DNA from: Rhodospirillaceae bacterium bin65
Lineage (GTDB): Bacteria > Pseudomonadota > Alphaproteobacteria > Bin65
Direction of reading: 5' to 3'
NCBI GenBank assembly: GCA_002238725.1
Contig: MPMX01000046.1
Coordinates: 1-34,986, forward strand
Length of the DNA: 34,986 nt
In this document: one piece after another, positions 1 to 8,674 of the stretch
Layout of the letters: each line of letters opens with the position of its first letter
Numbering within the stretch: the first letter of the stretch is position 1
Translations under genes and position numbers: made by a program
Notes under the pieces: generated by a model
Databases searched by the model: none
What the model saw: only the letters and a program-made list of their open reading frames with translations
Told to the model about the DNA's origin: nothing

Positions 1-822
1 GAACTCCACCACCTCGGCGCCCCACATTTCCTCCAGCCGCCGGCGGGGCGCCACGATGCCGGCCGCCCGCTCGCCGCCGGGGGAGAGCCTCGTCACCGAG
101 GGCTGCGCCCGGTCGCGCGCGCGCTCGCGCCCGACCAGGCCGAGACGCAGCAGTTGCGACGGCAGGGTCGCCAGGATGGTCGGCCTGTAGCGCAGGATGA
201 AGTTGCAGCGCAGCTCCGCGGTCAGCCCGCCGCCCGGGATGCAGGGCACGCCCATGTGGGCGAGCGCGTGCAGCACGCCCCAGCCCCAGACATGCGGGCC
301 GAAGCCGACGACCAGGAACACCTTTTCCCCCGGCCGCGCGCCGAGCGACCACAGCGCCCGGCTGTTGGCCCATTTCCAGTATTCCAGGTCGGTCTTCGAA
401 TAGCGGAAGACCCGCGGCGTGCCGGTCGAGCCCGAGGTCGGAAAGATCGTCCAGCCGCGGTCGTTCCAGATCGCGTCGTCATGGGTGCTGTAGGTGCCCC
501 AGGGCGGATGGGCCGCCATGTCGGCGACCATCTCCTTCTTGTCGACCGGCCGCCATTTCGGCAGGTCGTCGACGGTCCGGATATCGTCCGGCTTCATGCC
601 CGCGGCGTCGAACCGGCGGCGGTAAAAGGCGCTGTTCTCGTAGAGAAACGGCGAGAGCTTCTCCAGCTTGGCGTTCTGGATCGCGCGGATTTCGTCGCGC
701 GACGCCGTCTCCAGGCTCGGCGACCAGTAGTCGGCCGACCCCGGCTCGTCGAAGTCCCGGCGATATCGTTCGAGAACCGCCATATAGGCGTGGCGGGTCG
801 CAGACGCACGGTCTCTGGACAT
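1..822 (-). CDS. Phenylacetate-CoA ligase-type AMP-forming enzyme, partial (C-terminus beyond left edge)
   Basis: Only the N-terminal 274 residues lie in the window; the frame is open to base 1. An AMP-binding P-loop of the form TSGSTGTP sits at about residues 129-136. The preceding stretch, with LSPFLYENSAFYRRRF at about residues 56-71, is typical of the PaaK/coenzyme F390 synthetase branch of adenylate-forming enzymes. Such enzymes activate an aryl or other carboxylic acid to its CoA thioester through an acyl-adenylate. The start is the ATG at 822; no later Met gives a complete domain. The gene follows the Rieske oxygenase on the same strand after about 100 bp, so co-transcription and work on an aromatic or cyclic acid are plausible, but this is inference. 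The substrate cannot be read from the part that is present. Confidence 0.85.
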   Translation of the reverse strand, partial: MSRDRASATRHAYMAVLERYRRDFDEPGSADYWSPSLETASRDEIRAIQNAKLEKLSPFLYENSAFYRRRFDAAGMKPDDIRTVDDLPKWRPVDKKEMVADMAAHPPWGTYSTHDDAIWNDRGWTIFPTSGSTGTPRVFRYSKTDLEYWKWANSRALWSLGARPGEKVFLVVGFGPHVWGWGVLHALAHMGVPCIPGGGLTAELRCNFILRYRPTILATLPSQLLRLGLVGRERARDRAQPSVTRLSPGGERAAGIVAPRRRLEEMWGAEVVEF

Positions 823-926
823 GGCTCTACCGGCTTGGGGAAGATTGGCCGGAGATTAGGCGAAAGCTCCCGCCGCGCGCAATTCTCCGTCGTCCCGCCA
901 GGCCGCCGGCCGCATGAGCCCGGCAA

Positions 927-2075
927 TCAAAGTCCCGCCATCTCCGCCGCCATCCTGCGATGGAACGCCTGGAGCGCCGGTTCGTTGCGGCCGTAAACGA
1001 CCTCCTTCGCAAGTCCGGTCGCAAAACCGGCATAGGCCGATTCGGCGACCGCGAAATCCTCGGTCTCGACGGTGCGCACGGCCAGATCGAGGTTGGCGTC
1101 CCAGTGGCGGCGGGCGCTGTCGCTCTCGGCCGGCTCGGGGATATAGAGGTCGAGATAGACTTCGGTCCGGTCGACGCGGCCGTCGCGCGGATACACGCGC
1201 CACAATTCGACATGGTCCTGCTGCATGACGAGGATCGCGTTGGGCGGCAGATAGTAGATGATCGCGGAGTGCCAGACGGCATCCCATTCCGCCTCAGGAT
1301 TGTCGCGCATCTCAACGATCGAGCGGCGCGGCAGATATTCCCGGAAACTGCGGCCGAAATCGTCGTACAGGCAAAGGTTGGGGAAGAAGAGCGGCGCCAC
1401 CGTCTGCTTATGCAGCACGGCGAAATGGTACGGCTCCATGAAGGTGTCGACCGCCATCTTCCAGTTGATGGCCGGGGTCATCAGGCTGCTGGCGTAATAG
1501 TGGTATCCGGTGAGATCGTAACCGCCCAGTTCCGGCGCGAGGCCGTCCAGCGACTCGCCGGGATCGGCCGGCTCCTCCCCCGACAGGCGGATCCAGATCA
1601 TGCCGTCGGCTTCGGTACAGGGCAGAACCGCCAATGTGCAGCCGGCGATGTCGAATTCGCCGAAGTCGTCTCCATGCGGAACGCTTTTCAGGTGTCCGTC
1701 CGCGCCATAGGCCCAGCCATGATAGGGGCAGGCGAATGCGCGGCGAACCCTGCCCGCGCCATCGAGAAGCCGCACGCCGCGATGGCGGCAACTGTTCAGG
1801 AAGGCCCGCGCAACGCCATCCTCGCCGCGCATCAGCAGGACCGGTACGCCGGCGAGATCTTCCGCCAGATAGCTGCCCGGCCCGGGCAGCCGGCCCGAAA
1901 GGCAGGCCAGCAGGCTCTTGCTGCGCAGGATGTGGGCCATTTCCGCCTCGAATCTGGCGGGATCGGTGTAGACGGCGACCGGATTGCGCAGGACATCCGG
2001 CGCCCGGTCGGTCGTTCCGGCGTCGAGATGGGCGAACACACGCCGCACCAGAGAACGATGAGTATCTTTGTTCAA
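927..2075 (-). CDS. Rieske non-heme iron oxygenase, large (alpha) subunit
   Basis: A Rieske [2Fe-2S] motif, CxH-x17-CxxH, is visible (Cys96, His98, Cys116, His119, in the context SCRHRGVRL and CPYHGW). The mononuclear iron motif follows as E-x2-H-x4-H in FMEPYHFAVLH (His217, His222). The family inserts oxygen into, or demethylates, aromatic or quaternary-amine substrates and needs a separate reductase, which is not in this window. The Glu where many ring-hydroxylating dioxygenases have Asp resembles the GbcA/choline monooxygenase-like branch. The frame is open to a TTG at 2192, but the alignable N-terminus (about VFAHLDAGTTD) fits a start at TTG 2075, preceded by GAGAG, giving 382 residues. 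GTG 2048 is an alternative. The gene is divergent from the binding-protein gene at 2257 and lies upstream of the acyl-CoA ligase. Confidence 0.85.
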   Translation of the reverse strand: MNKDTHRSLVRRVFAHLDAGTTDRAPDVLRNPVAVYTDPARFEAEMAHILRSKSLLACLSGRLPGPGSYLAEDLAGVPVLLMRGEDGVARAFLNSCRHRGVRLLDGAGRVRRAFACPYHGWAYGADGHLKSVPHGDDFGEFDIAGCTLAVLPCTEADGMIWIRLSGEEPADPGESLDGLAPELGGYDLTGYHYYASSLMTPAINWKMAVDTFMEPYHFAVLHKQTVAPLFFPNLCLYDDFGRSFREYLPRRSIVEMRDNPEAEWDAVWHSAIIYYLPPNAILVMQQDHVELWRVYPRDGRVDRTEVYLDLYIPEPAESDSARRHWDANLDLAVRTVETEDFAVAESAYAGFATGLAKEVVYGRNEPALQAFHRRMAAEMAGL

Positions 2076-2139
2076 GGGGTTGCTCTCGATGTTCCTGTGA
2101 CCGGCGAGGCCGGCATTCGAGGCGATATCGACATTCTTG

Positions 2140-2170
2140 TTGACCGTCTTTCGCCAAAACACGCTATAAC
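2140..2170 (+). promoter_or_regulatory. Candidate promoter for the binding-protein gene
   Basis: TTGACC (2140-2145) and TATAAC (2165-2170) resemble sigma-70 boxes, but the spacer is 19 bp, longer than optimal. Transcription would start near 2177, about 80 nt before the ATG at 2257. This is a weak call made by eye. Confidence 0.25.
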
Positions 2171-2256
2171 GGCAACAGTTCGACCGCCGCAATCACTTCA
2201 ACGGAGAACAGCGCGGTCAATGGAAGCAGATTGACAGAACCATTGGGAGGGACGTC

Positions 2257-3453
2257 ATGAAGAAACTTGTTATCGGCACCGCCGCCGCGGTGGCCCTTGC
2301 GGCCGGCCTCGCAGCGCCGACGCAGGCCGAGAATTTCCGCATCGGCTATCTCAACACGCTGTCCGGCGGCGCCGCCATTCTGGGCAAATCCCAGTTGCTC
2401 GGCTGGAATCTCGGTCTCGAGATGGAAGGCTGGAAGAAAAATGGCGACAAGCTGGGCGGCGTACCGACGGAGATCTTTATCGGCGACGACCAGCGCAAAC
2501 CGGATGTCGGCCTGCGCGCCGTGCGCAAGTGGCTCAAATCGGAGAAAGTCCATGTGGTGGCCGGCGTGATCTGGTCCAACATCCTCGCTGCCGTGCAACG
2601 CCCCGTGACCCGCGCCCGGCGGATCATGATGAGCACCAATGCCGGCTGGTCGGGCATGGCGGGCAAGAACTGCAGCCCCTACTTCATCTCGAGTTCGTTC
2701 CAGAATGACGAGAATGCCGAAGCCATGGGCCAGTTGATGAACGACGAAGGCCTCAAGAAGGTCTTCATGATGGCGCCGAACTATCAGGCCGGCAAAGACA
2801 TGCTGACCGGCTTCCAGCGCACCTACAAGGATGGCAAGATCGTTGGCCGGATCCTGTTCAAATTGGGAACACGGGACTTTCAGGCGGAGATCAGCAAGGT
2901 GGTCGCCAGCGGCGCCGACGGGCTGTTCATCTTCCCGCCCGGCGGTATGGGCGTAGCTTTCATGAAGCAGTGGGCGGCGTCCGGCGCCGGCAAGAAAGTG
3001 AAGCTCTACACCAACTACGCCGTCGACTATGTGACCATCAAGCCGATCGGCAAGGCCGCGGTCGGCACCTTTCACACGATGCATTACGGCCCGAACCTGA
3101 AAAACCCGCGCAACGAGGAATTCGTCAAGGCGTTTGTGGCCAAGAACAAGCGCTTCCCCGGGCTTTGGAGCGTCCAAGCCTATGACGGCATCCGCAAGAT
3201 CGCCGACGGCCTGCGTGGCGTGAAGGGCAATTTCAAGAACCTGAAGAACCTGGTGAAGGTCATGCGCGCCCAGGGCCTGAACTCGGTGCGCGGCCAATTG
3301 AAATACAATGTCAACGGCTTCCTGATCCAGCCCTGGTACAAGCGCACCGTCAGCCTCAATGCCAAGGGCGTGCCGGAAATTTCGGTGGACCGGATGGTTA
3401 CCTTCAAACCTGACAGCTACGGCGACAAATGTCCGAAGAAGAGCTGGAACTGA
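2257..3453 (+). CDS. ABC transporter substrate-binding protein, branched-chain amino acid (LivJ) type
   Basis: The 398-residue protein begins with a Sec signal peptide: MKK, a hydrophobic Ala/Leu core, and probable cleavage after PTQA. A type I periplasmic-binding fold (Peripla_BP_6) follows, with FRIGYLNTLSGGAAILGKS at the mature N-terminus and GDDQRKPDVGLRAVRKWL at about residues 77-94. A strong Shine-Dalgarno GGGAGG lies just upstream of the ATG. Members of this family bind amino acids, amides or aromatic acids in the periplasm and deliver them to LivHMGF-type ABC permeases. No permease or ATPase gene is adjacent, so this is an orphan binding protein within the window. Its neighbours (Rieske oxygenase, acyl-CoA ligase) suggest an aromatic or amine ligand, which is inference. 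It appears to be a single-gene unit closed by the terminator at 3475. Confidence 0.9.
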   Translation: MKKLVIGTAAAVALAAGLAAPTQAENFRIGYLNTLSGGAAILGKSQLLGWNLGLEMEGWKKNGDKLGGVPTEIFIGDDQRKPDVGLRAVRKWLKSEKVHVVAGVIWSNILAAVQRPVTRARRIMMSTNAGWSGMAGKNCSPYFISSSFQNDENAEAMGQLMNDEGLKKVFMMAPNYQAGKDMLTGFQRTYKDGKIVGRILFKLGTRDFQAEISKVVASGADGLFIFPPGGMGVAFMKQWAASGAGKKVKLYTNYAVDYVTIKPIGKAAVGTFHTMHYGPNLKNPRNEEFVKAFVAKNKRFPGLWSVQAYDGIRKIADGLRGVKGNFKNLKNLVKVMRAQGLNSVRGQLKYNVNGFLIQPWYKRTVSLNAKGVPEISVDRMVTFKPDSYGDKCPKKSWN

Positions 3454-3474
3454 TCCTCGATCCAGACCGAATCG

Positions 3475-3502
3475 AAGGGGCGCCCCTCGGGGCGCCCTTT
3501 TT
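3475..3502 (+). terminator. Rho-independent terminator of the binding-protein gene
   Basis: A GC-rich inverted repeat, GGGCGCCC (3478-3485) and GGGCGCCC (3490-3497) around a four-base loop, is extended by A/T pairs on the outside and followed by TTTTT (3498-3502). It begins 22 bp after the stop codon. On the opposite strand there is no T-run, so it should act only on plus-strand transcripts. Confidence 0.85.
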
Positions 3503-3527
3503 CTTTGCCCGCGCCGTCGTTTAGCGC

Positions 3528-4283
3528 TCAGCCCCGGCCGATATGGGGCATCTTGGTCGCCATGACGGTCATGAAGAGCGCGTTGGCGTCGAGCGGCAGG
3601 TTCGCCATGTGCAGGACCGACGTGGCGACATGCTCCACGTCCATGCGCGGCTCGACCATGATCTGGCCGTTCGCCTGCTGCATGCCTTCGACCATCCGTT
3701 CCGTCATGTCCGTGACCGCGTTGCCGATGTCGATCTGGCAGGCGGTGATGTCGTCGGGCCGGCCGTCCAGCGCGATGCATTTCGTCAGGCCGGTCAGCCC
3801 GTGCTTGGTCGAGGTGTAGGGAGCGGAGAACGGCCGCGGCGTGTGGGCCGATATGGAGCCGTTGTTGATGATCCGTCCGCCCTTCGGGTCCTGCGCCTTC
3901 ATGATGCGGATGGCGTGCTGGGCGCAGACGAAACAGGCGGTCAGGTTCAGATCGACCACGTCGCGCCACTGCTGCGGCGTCAACTCCTCCATCGGCACCA
4001 GGGGCGCGCCCCGGCCGGCATTGTTGAACAGCACGTCGAGCCGGCCGAATTCCTCGACCGTATGGGCGAACAGCCGGGCGACTTGGTCGTCGTCGGTCAC
4101 GTCCGTCGGCAGGGCCAGCATCCGTCCGCCGCCGGCGGCGGCGCCCGCCGCCGTTATGTCCAGTTCCTCCGCACGCCGGCCGGCAAGGGCCACATTGTAA
4201 CCGTCGGCCTGCATCGCCAGGGCGACGGCGCGGCCGATGCCGGAGCCGGCGCCTGTAACAATGACGGATCGGGTGTGAGACAT
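3528..4283 (-). CDS. Short-chain dehydrogenase/reductase (SDR)
   Basis: The 251-residue protein is a classical SDR. It has the cofactor motif TGAGSGIG at residues 11-18, NNAG at about residues 87-90, a catalytic serine in NGSISAH and the YxxxK pair in APYTSTKHG. The enzymes interconvert alcohols and ketones with NAD(P)H in the cytosol. The gene is the last of a minus-strand cluster headed by an AraC regulator and containing an FAD oxidoreductase and a TRAP transporter, so it probably acts on the imported compound or a product of it. The gap to dctM is 98 bp, wider than the other gaps in the cluster, and no terminator was seen there. The specific substrate is unknown. Confidence 0.9.
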   Translation of the reverse strand: MSHTRSVIVTGAGSGIGRAVALAMQADGYNVALAGRRAEELDITAAGAAAGGGRMLALPTDVTDDDQVARLFAHTVEEFGRLDVLFNNAGRGAPLVPMEELTPQQWRDVVDLNLTACFVCAQHAIRIMKAQDPKGGRIINNGSISAHTPRPFSAPYTSTKHGLTGLTKCIALDGRPDDITACQIDIGNAVTDMTERMVEGMQQANGQIMVEPRMDVEHVATSVLHMANLPLDANALFMTVMATKMPHIGRG

Positions 4284-4381
4284 GGCGCGCCTGCCAGGAT
4301 ATCGAGCGAGAAACCGGAACGGAGCTTCGGTTTAGGGAGAGTTGCGACGCCGGTCAATCGCGGCCGGTCGGGCCGCCTTCC

Positions 4382-5701
4382 CTACCCTGCCGATCTGGCC
4401 ATGCTGTCGGGCAGGAACATCACGATATCGGGGAACACGACGATCAGGAACACCGCCATAACCATCACGAGGAACAGCGGCAGCGAAACTTTCGCCACAT
4501 AGCCGATATTGTGGCCGGTCATGCCCTGCAGGACGAAGAGGTTGAAGCCGATCGGCGGCGTGATCTGCGCCATCTCGACGACGACGACGAGGAAAATGCC
4601 GAACCAGATCAGGTCGATGCCGGCCTGCAGGATCATCGGCTCGACGATCGCCATGGTCAGCACGACGGCCGAAATGCCGTCGAGGAAACAGCCGAGCAGG
4701 ATGTAGAAGACCGTCAGCGCGAGGATCAGCTCGTACTTGCTGAGGTTGAAGCCGGCGATCCAGGACGCCAGGCCGCGCGGCAGGCCGGTAAATCCCATCG
4801 CCAGTGTCAGGAAGGCCGCGCCGGCCAGGATCAGCGCGATCATGGCGGAGGTGCGCGTGGCGCCCAGCAGCGATTCCCGGAAGGTCTCCCAGGAAAGCGA
4901 GCCTTGGATTGCTGACAGGCCCAGCGCGCCGACGACGCCGAATACCGCCGCTTCGGTGGCTGTCGCGAGCCCGCCGTAGATCGAGCCCAGCACCCCGGCG
5001 ATCAGGAGCAGGACCGGAATCAGATAGAGCGACTGGCCGAGCTTCTCCCCGAAGGGCCGCCGCGGCTCGGCCGGGGGCATTCTCGACGGGCGCAGCAGCG
5101 ACCAGCCCACTACATAGGCCATGAACAGGCTCGCCAGTACGATTCCCGGCACCACGCCGGCGACGAACAGCTTGGAAATCGACTGATTCACCGTCACGCC
5201 GTAGACGATCAGGATGATCGATGGCGGGATCAGCAGGCCGAGCGTCCCGGCGCCGGAAAGCGTACCGATCACCAGATCCTCGGGATATTTGCGCGCCCGC
5301 AATTCCGGAATCGACATCTTGCCGACCGTCGCTACGGTCGCCGCCGACGAGCCGGATATCGCGGCAAAGATCGTGCAGCCGATGATATTGGTGTGGAGCA
5401 GCCGGCCGGGCAGCCGGTTCATCCAGGGCGACAGGCCCTTGAACAGGTCTTCGGACAATCGGGTCCGGAACAGGATCTCGCCCATCCAGATGAAGAGCGG
5501 CAGCGCGGTGAGCGTCCAGCTCGCCGAACTCGACCAGATCACCGTCATCATGCGGTCGCCGATCTGGCCGAATGTGCCCGGCGCGAACAGCATCATGCCG
5601 GTGAAGGCGACGCCGATCAGCGAAAAGCCGACCCAGACTCCGCTACCGAGCAAAAACAGCAGCACGCCGAGGAAGACGACGGTGGCGTAAATATGCTCCA
5701 T
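4382..5701 (-). CDS. dctM: TRAP transporter large permease, DctM family
   Basis: The 439-residue hydrophobic protein has many membrane spans and typical DctM features: GMMLFAPGTFGQIGDRM near the start, SGSSAATVATVGKMSIPELRARKYP at about residues 136-160, the glycine-rich SGAGTLGLLIPPSIILIVYG, and QITPPIGFNLFVLQG near the C-terminus. DctM is the ion-coupled channel subunit of tripartite ATP-independent periplasmic transporters, which use the sodium gradient and a soluble binding protein. It starts 11 bp after the dctQ stop, consistent with translation from one mRNA. The ligand cannot be assigned from this subunit. Confidence 0.93.
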   Translation of the reverse strand: MEHIYATVVFLGVLLFLLGSGVWVGFSLIGVAFTGMMLFAPGTFGQIGDRMMTVIWSSSASWTLTALPLFIWMGEILFRTRLSEDLFKGLSPWMNRLPGRLLHTNIIGCTIFAAISGSSAATVATVGKMSIPELRARKYPEDLVIGTLSGAGTLGLLIPPSIILIVYGVTVNQSISKLFVAGVVPGIVLASLFMAYVVGWSLLRPSRMPPAEPRRPFGEKLGQSLYLIPVLLLIAGVLGSIYGGLATATEAAVFGVVGALGLSAIQGSLSWETFRESLLGATRTSAMIALILAGAAFLTLAMGFTGLPRGLASWIAGFNLSKYELILALTVFYILLGCFLDGISAVVLTMAIVEPMILQAGIDLIWFGIFLVVVVEMAQITPPIGFNLFVLQGMTGHNIGYVAKVSLPLFLVMVMAVFLIVVFPDIVMFLPDSMARSAG

Positions 5702-5712
5702 CGCCGGGCGCC

Positions 5713-6315
5713 CTACTCCGCCGTCGCCATGGCGTCGGCGCTGCGCTGATCGCCGATCTCAGCGCCGCGCAGCACGTCGACGAACCGGTGCAATACGCAG
5801 ATGAACAGCACCGTGGAGCCGAGCGCGAGGGCAGTCTGCGGGATCCACAGAAACATCCGGTCCGTGCTCTCGCTGACGTCTTCGAGATCCCAGGAGACGG
5901 AGACCAGTTTCACTGCGTACCAGCAGACGAATCCGGTGACGGAGGCGGAAGCGGCGAGGCACCAGATCTCGGCAACGCGCCGCGCCCGCCCTTTCAGGCG
6001 GCCGATGATTGCCGACATGCGGATGTGCGCCCGATGGCCGAAGGTGTAGGCGAAGGCGAAGAATGTCGAAGCCGCCATCGAATAGCCGGCATAGGCTTTG
6101 AGGCCCGGCACATAGACGCCGGCGACCCGGGATCCGATCTCAAGCAGGATCAGCAGGCCGATCAGGATCAGGAAACAAGCGCCGATCAGGCCGCAGATCC
6201 GGTACAGGCCGGCCGCCGTTCGCGCTGCCGCCGGTGCTGTTGCGGCGGCCAAAGCAAAACCGCCGGCGGCCAGAACGACCGCCAGCGGCCCGTAATCCAG
6301 TATGAAATCTGTCAT
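5713..6315 (-). CDS. dctQ: TRAP transporter small permease, DctQ family
   Basis: The 200-residue membrane protein has the four-helix DctQ plan after an extra N-terminal hydrophobic segment. LLILLEIGSRVAG (about residues 57-69), YSMAASTFFAFAYTFGHRAHIRM and a final hydrophobic span TALALGSTVLFICVLH are visible. The DctQ arginine-containing GHRAHIRM stretch is conserved in the family. It partners DctM in the inner membrane. It lies between dctP (57 bp gap) and dctM (11 bp gap) in the usual P-Q-M order. Confidence 0.88.
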   Translation of the reverse strand: MTDFILDYGPLAVVLAAGGFALAAATAPAAARTAAGLYRICGLIGACFLILIGLLILLEIGSRVAGVYVPGLKAYAGYSMAASTFFAFAYTFGHRAHIRMSAIIGRLKGRARRVAEIWCLAASASVTGFVCWYAVKLVSVSWDLEDVSESTDRMFLWIPQTALALGSTVLFICVLHRFVDVLRGAEIGDQRSADAMATAE

Positions 6316-6372
6316 CCGACCGGAGAAGCAGAGCCGGCACTTCGGTCCGTCCCCGCTATCCCTAGGAAAATG

Positions 6373-7353
6373 CTAGTTCATCGCCTTGTAGGCGTCGATC
6401 ACGGCCTTGCCCTCGGCGCCGGCGCGCTTGAGCCATTCCGTCATCATCGTGTTGCCCAATGCACGGAACTCCTTGGCCAGCGCTGCGCTCGGCGGCTCGA
6501 CCGTCATTCCGTTCTTGGCCAATTGGACCTTGTACCAGTCGGCAAGGCGCTGGGCCTCCGCCCAACCGGCCTTCTCCGCCGCGGCAGCGGCCTTGGTAAT
6601 GGCGGCCCTGCCGGCGTCGTCCAACCCGTCCCACGCCTTGGTGTTGACGATCACCATGTTCTTCGGCAGCCAGGCCTGGGTGTCGTACCAGTATTTGACG
6701 TGCTCCCAGATCTTCCGGTCGTAACCGGTGGAACCGGAGGAAATCATCGACTGGGCGACGCCGGTCGCAAACGCCTGGGTGAGTTCGGCGGCTTCGATCT
6801 TGGTCGGAATCGCGCCCATCAGGGTCGCCAGGCGAGCCGTCGCCGCATTGTAGGCGCGGAACTTCATGCCTTTCATATCGGCGACGGATTTGACCGGCTT
6901 CTTGTTGTACAGGCCCTGCGGCGGCCACGGCACGGCGTAGAGCATCCGAACGCGCTTCTTGGCCAGTATCTTCTGCAATACCGGCAGGGACGCCTTGTGC
7001 AGCTTCAACGCCTCGCCGAATGAGGTGGCGAGGAAAGGCAGGGCGTCGATCTCGAAGAGCGGGCTTTCGTTGCCCAGTGCCGAGATCAGCCGCTCGCCGA
7101 TCGGCGCCTGCCCGGTGCGGATGGCGCGGAAAATCTCGCCGCCCTTGAACAGCGAGCCACCCGCATGGGTGACGATGTCGATCTTGCCGCTGCTGTTGGC
7201 CTTGGTCATTTCCGCGAACTTCGCGGCGTTCTTGGAGTGATAGTTGGAAGCCGAATAGGCCAGCGGCATATCCCACTTCTCGGCCCGGGCCGGAACCGCG
7301 GCCAGGATGAGCGCCGAGGCGCCGAGCAGCGCCGTGCGAAGTGCAGAGTTCAT
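6373..7353 (-). CDS. dctP: TRAP transporter substrate-binding protein, DctP family
   Basis: The 326-residue periplasmic protein has a signal peptide ending in VPARA before EKW. Its body is of DctP type, with GGSLFKGGEIFRAIRTGQAPIGE at about residues 65-87 and FRAYNAATARLATLMGAIPTKIEAAEL at about residues 165-191. The latter contains the arginine that usually pairs with the ligand carboxylate. A strong Shine-Dalgarno (GGAAGGAG) precedes the ATG at 7353. It captures a carboxylate-bearing solute for DctQM. Position directly after an FAD amino-acid-type oxidoreductase suggests an amino acid, imino acid or related acid as ligand; that is inference. Confidence 0.92.
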   Translation of the reverse strand: MNSALRTALLGASALILAAVPARAEKWDMPLAYSASNYHSKNAAKFAEMTKANSSGKIDIVTHAGGSLFKGGEIFRAIRTGQAPIGERLISALGNESPLFEIDALPFLATSFGEALKLHKASLPVLQKILAKKRVRMLYAVPWPPQGLYNKKPVKSVADMKGMKFRAYNAATARLATLMGAIPTKIEAAELTQAFATGVAQSMISSGSTGYDRKIWEHVKYWYDTQAWLPKNMVIVNTKAWDGLDDAGRAAITKAAAAAEKAGWAEAQRLADWYKVQLAKNGMTVEPPSAALAKEFRALGNTMMTEWLKRAGAEGKAVIDAYKAMN

Positions 7354-7408
7354 GCAGGATGTCTCCTTCCCGAAACGTGGCGGCCGGTCGACTTGCCGGC
7401 CGCTCGGT

Positions 7409-8650
7409 CTACCTTTTCACACGATACGGCGCCATGTCGATATTCGGTGTCGCACCCGCGATCAGGTCGGCGATCAGGCGGCCGGTCCGCGCCCCGCCGG
7501 TCAGGCCGACATGGTGGTGACCGAACGCTGCATAGACGTTGGGATGGGCCGGCACGGCGCCGATATAGGGGATGCTGTCGGCGGGCGCCGGGCGGTGGCC
7601 CAGCCATTCGGTCTTTCGCTGCCAGGTCATGCCGGGGAAAGCAGCCGCGCCCGCCGCGATGGCCCGCTGCGGCGCCCGGCGCGGCCCGGCATCCAGTCCG
7701 CCGAATTCGACCAGGCCGGCGAAACGAATGCGGCCGGTCATCGGCGTGACGGCGATCTTGCGATCGCTCAGCATCACGGGCTTGGCCGGACCGCCCTCCG
7801 TCGACCACAGTTCGACATGATAGCCGCGTTCGCTTTCGAGCGGAATGTTCAGCCCCAGCGGCTTCAGAACCCGCGCCGACCAGGCGCCGGCAGCGACCAG
7901 GATCTTGTCGGCCCGGATGACCCTGTCGCCGAAGCGCACACCGGCGACCCCGCCGCCGGACCGCTCGAAACCGGTGAATGCCGCCTGCAGGACTTCGCCG
8001 CCCGCCGCAGAGAAGCTCCGGGCAAGCGCCTTCACATAGTCGCCCGGCCCGTCGATCATGCCGTGCCCGGCCTCCAGCGCGGCGACGAAACTGTATCCGG
8101 GGCCGAGCGCCGGTTCGAGCCGGCTGACCGCCTCGCCCTCGTATTCCCGCCAGCGGATACCCTGCTCGCGGCGGACCGCCCAGCCGTAGCCGTCGGCTTC
8201 GAACGCTGCCCGGTCCCGATAGGCGAAAAGATAGGGTTGCGCACGGATATGCGCTTCGGCTGGCGCGCCGCGCGCCAGGGCCAGATGCTCCTCCAGGCTG
8301 TCGCCGATAATCGGCATCAGGGCACCGGCGATCCGGCGGACGTTCGGGTCGCTGCCGTTGCGCAGATATCGGCACAGCCAGGGCAGCAGGACCGGCAGAT
8401 AGGACCAGCGCAGATACAGCGGGCCGGTGCCGCGCAGCAGCATGCCCGGCGCCTTCCTTATCAGGCCCGGAACCGGAACCGGAACCACGGCGCCGGGCAC
8501 CAGAATTCCGGCGTTGCCATAGGACGCGCCCTCGCCCGGTGCCTGCCGGTCCGCCAGGGTCACGCACAGGCCCCGGCGCTGCAGGTTCAGCGCCGCGCTG
8601 ACGCCGACGATTCCAGCGCCGACGACGAGTACCTGGGTATCGGACGTCAC
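7409..8650 (-). CDS. FAD-dependent oxidoreductase, D-amino-acid dehydrogenase (DadA) family
   Basis: The 413-residue DAO-fold enzyme opens with the dinucleotide-binding motif VVGAGIVGVSAAL (GxGxxG at residues 11-16). It carries GASYGNAGILVPG, matching the DadA/glycine oxidase-like S-x-NAG segment, and closes with GHHHVGLTGGARTGRLIADLIAG, the FAD-contacting C-terminal motif. Such flavoproteins oxidise amino or imino acids, D-amino acids, hydroxyproline or sarcosine. It is cytosolic or membrane-associated and has no signal peptide. It begins 24 bp after the AraC gene stop and precedes dctP by 55 bp, so regulator, enzyme and importer are probably one operon. An exact substrate is not assignable. 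Confidence 0.88.
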   Translation of the reverse strand: MTSDTQVLVVGAGIVGVSAALNLQRRGLCVTLADRQAPGEGASYGNAGILVPGAVVPVPVPGLIRKAPGMLLRGTGPLYLRWSYLPVLLPWLCRYLRNGSDPNVRRIAGALMPIIGDSLEEHLALARGAPAEAHIRAQPYLFAYRDRAAFEADGYGWAVRREQGIRWREYEGEAVSRLEPALGPGYSFVAALEAGHGMIDGPGDYVKALARSFSAAGGEVLQAAFTGFERSGGGVAGVRFGDRVIRADKILVAAGAWSARVLKPLGLNIPLESERGYHVELWSTEGGPAKPVMLSDRKIAVTPMTGRIRFAGLVEFGGLDAGPRRAPQRAIAAGAAAFPGMTWQRKTEWLGHRPAPADSIPYIGAVPAHPNVYAAFGHHHVGLTGGARTGRLIADLIAGATPNIDMAPYRVKR

Positions 8651-8674
8651 GGCCGCGCCCCGCGGCGGCGCGGC

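Noticed and set aside
2164..3969. 601-residue minus-strand frame joining part of the SDR to sequence antisense to the binding protein
   Set aside because: The SDR is complete in another frame and ends at 3528; the remainder is antisense to the binding-protein gene.
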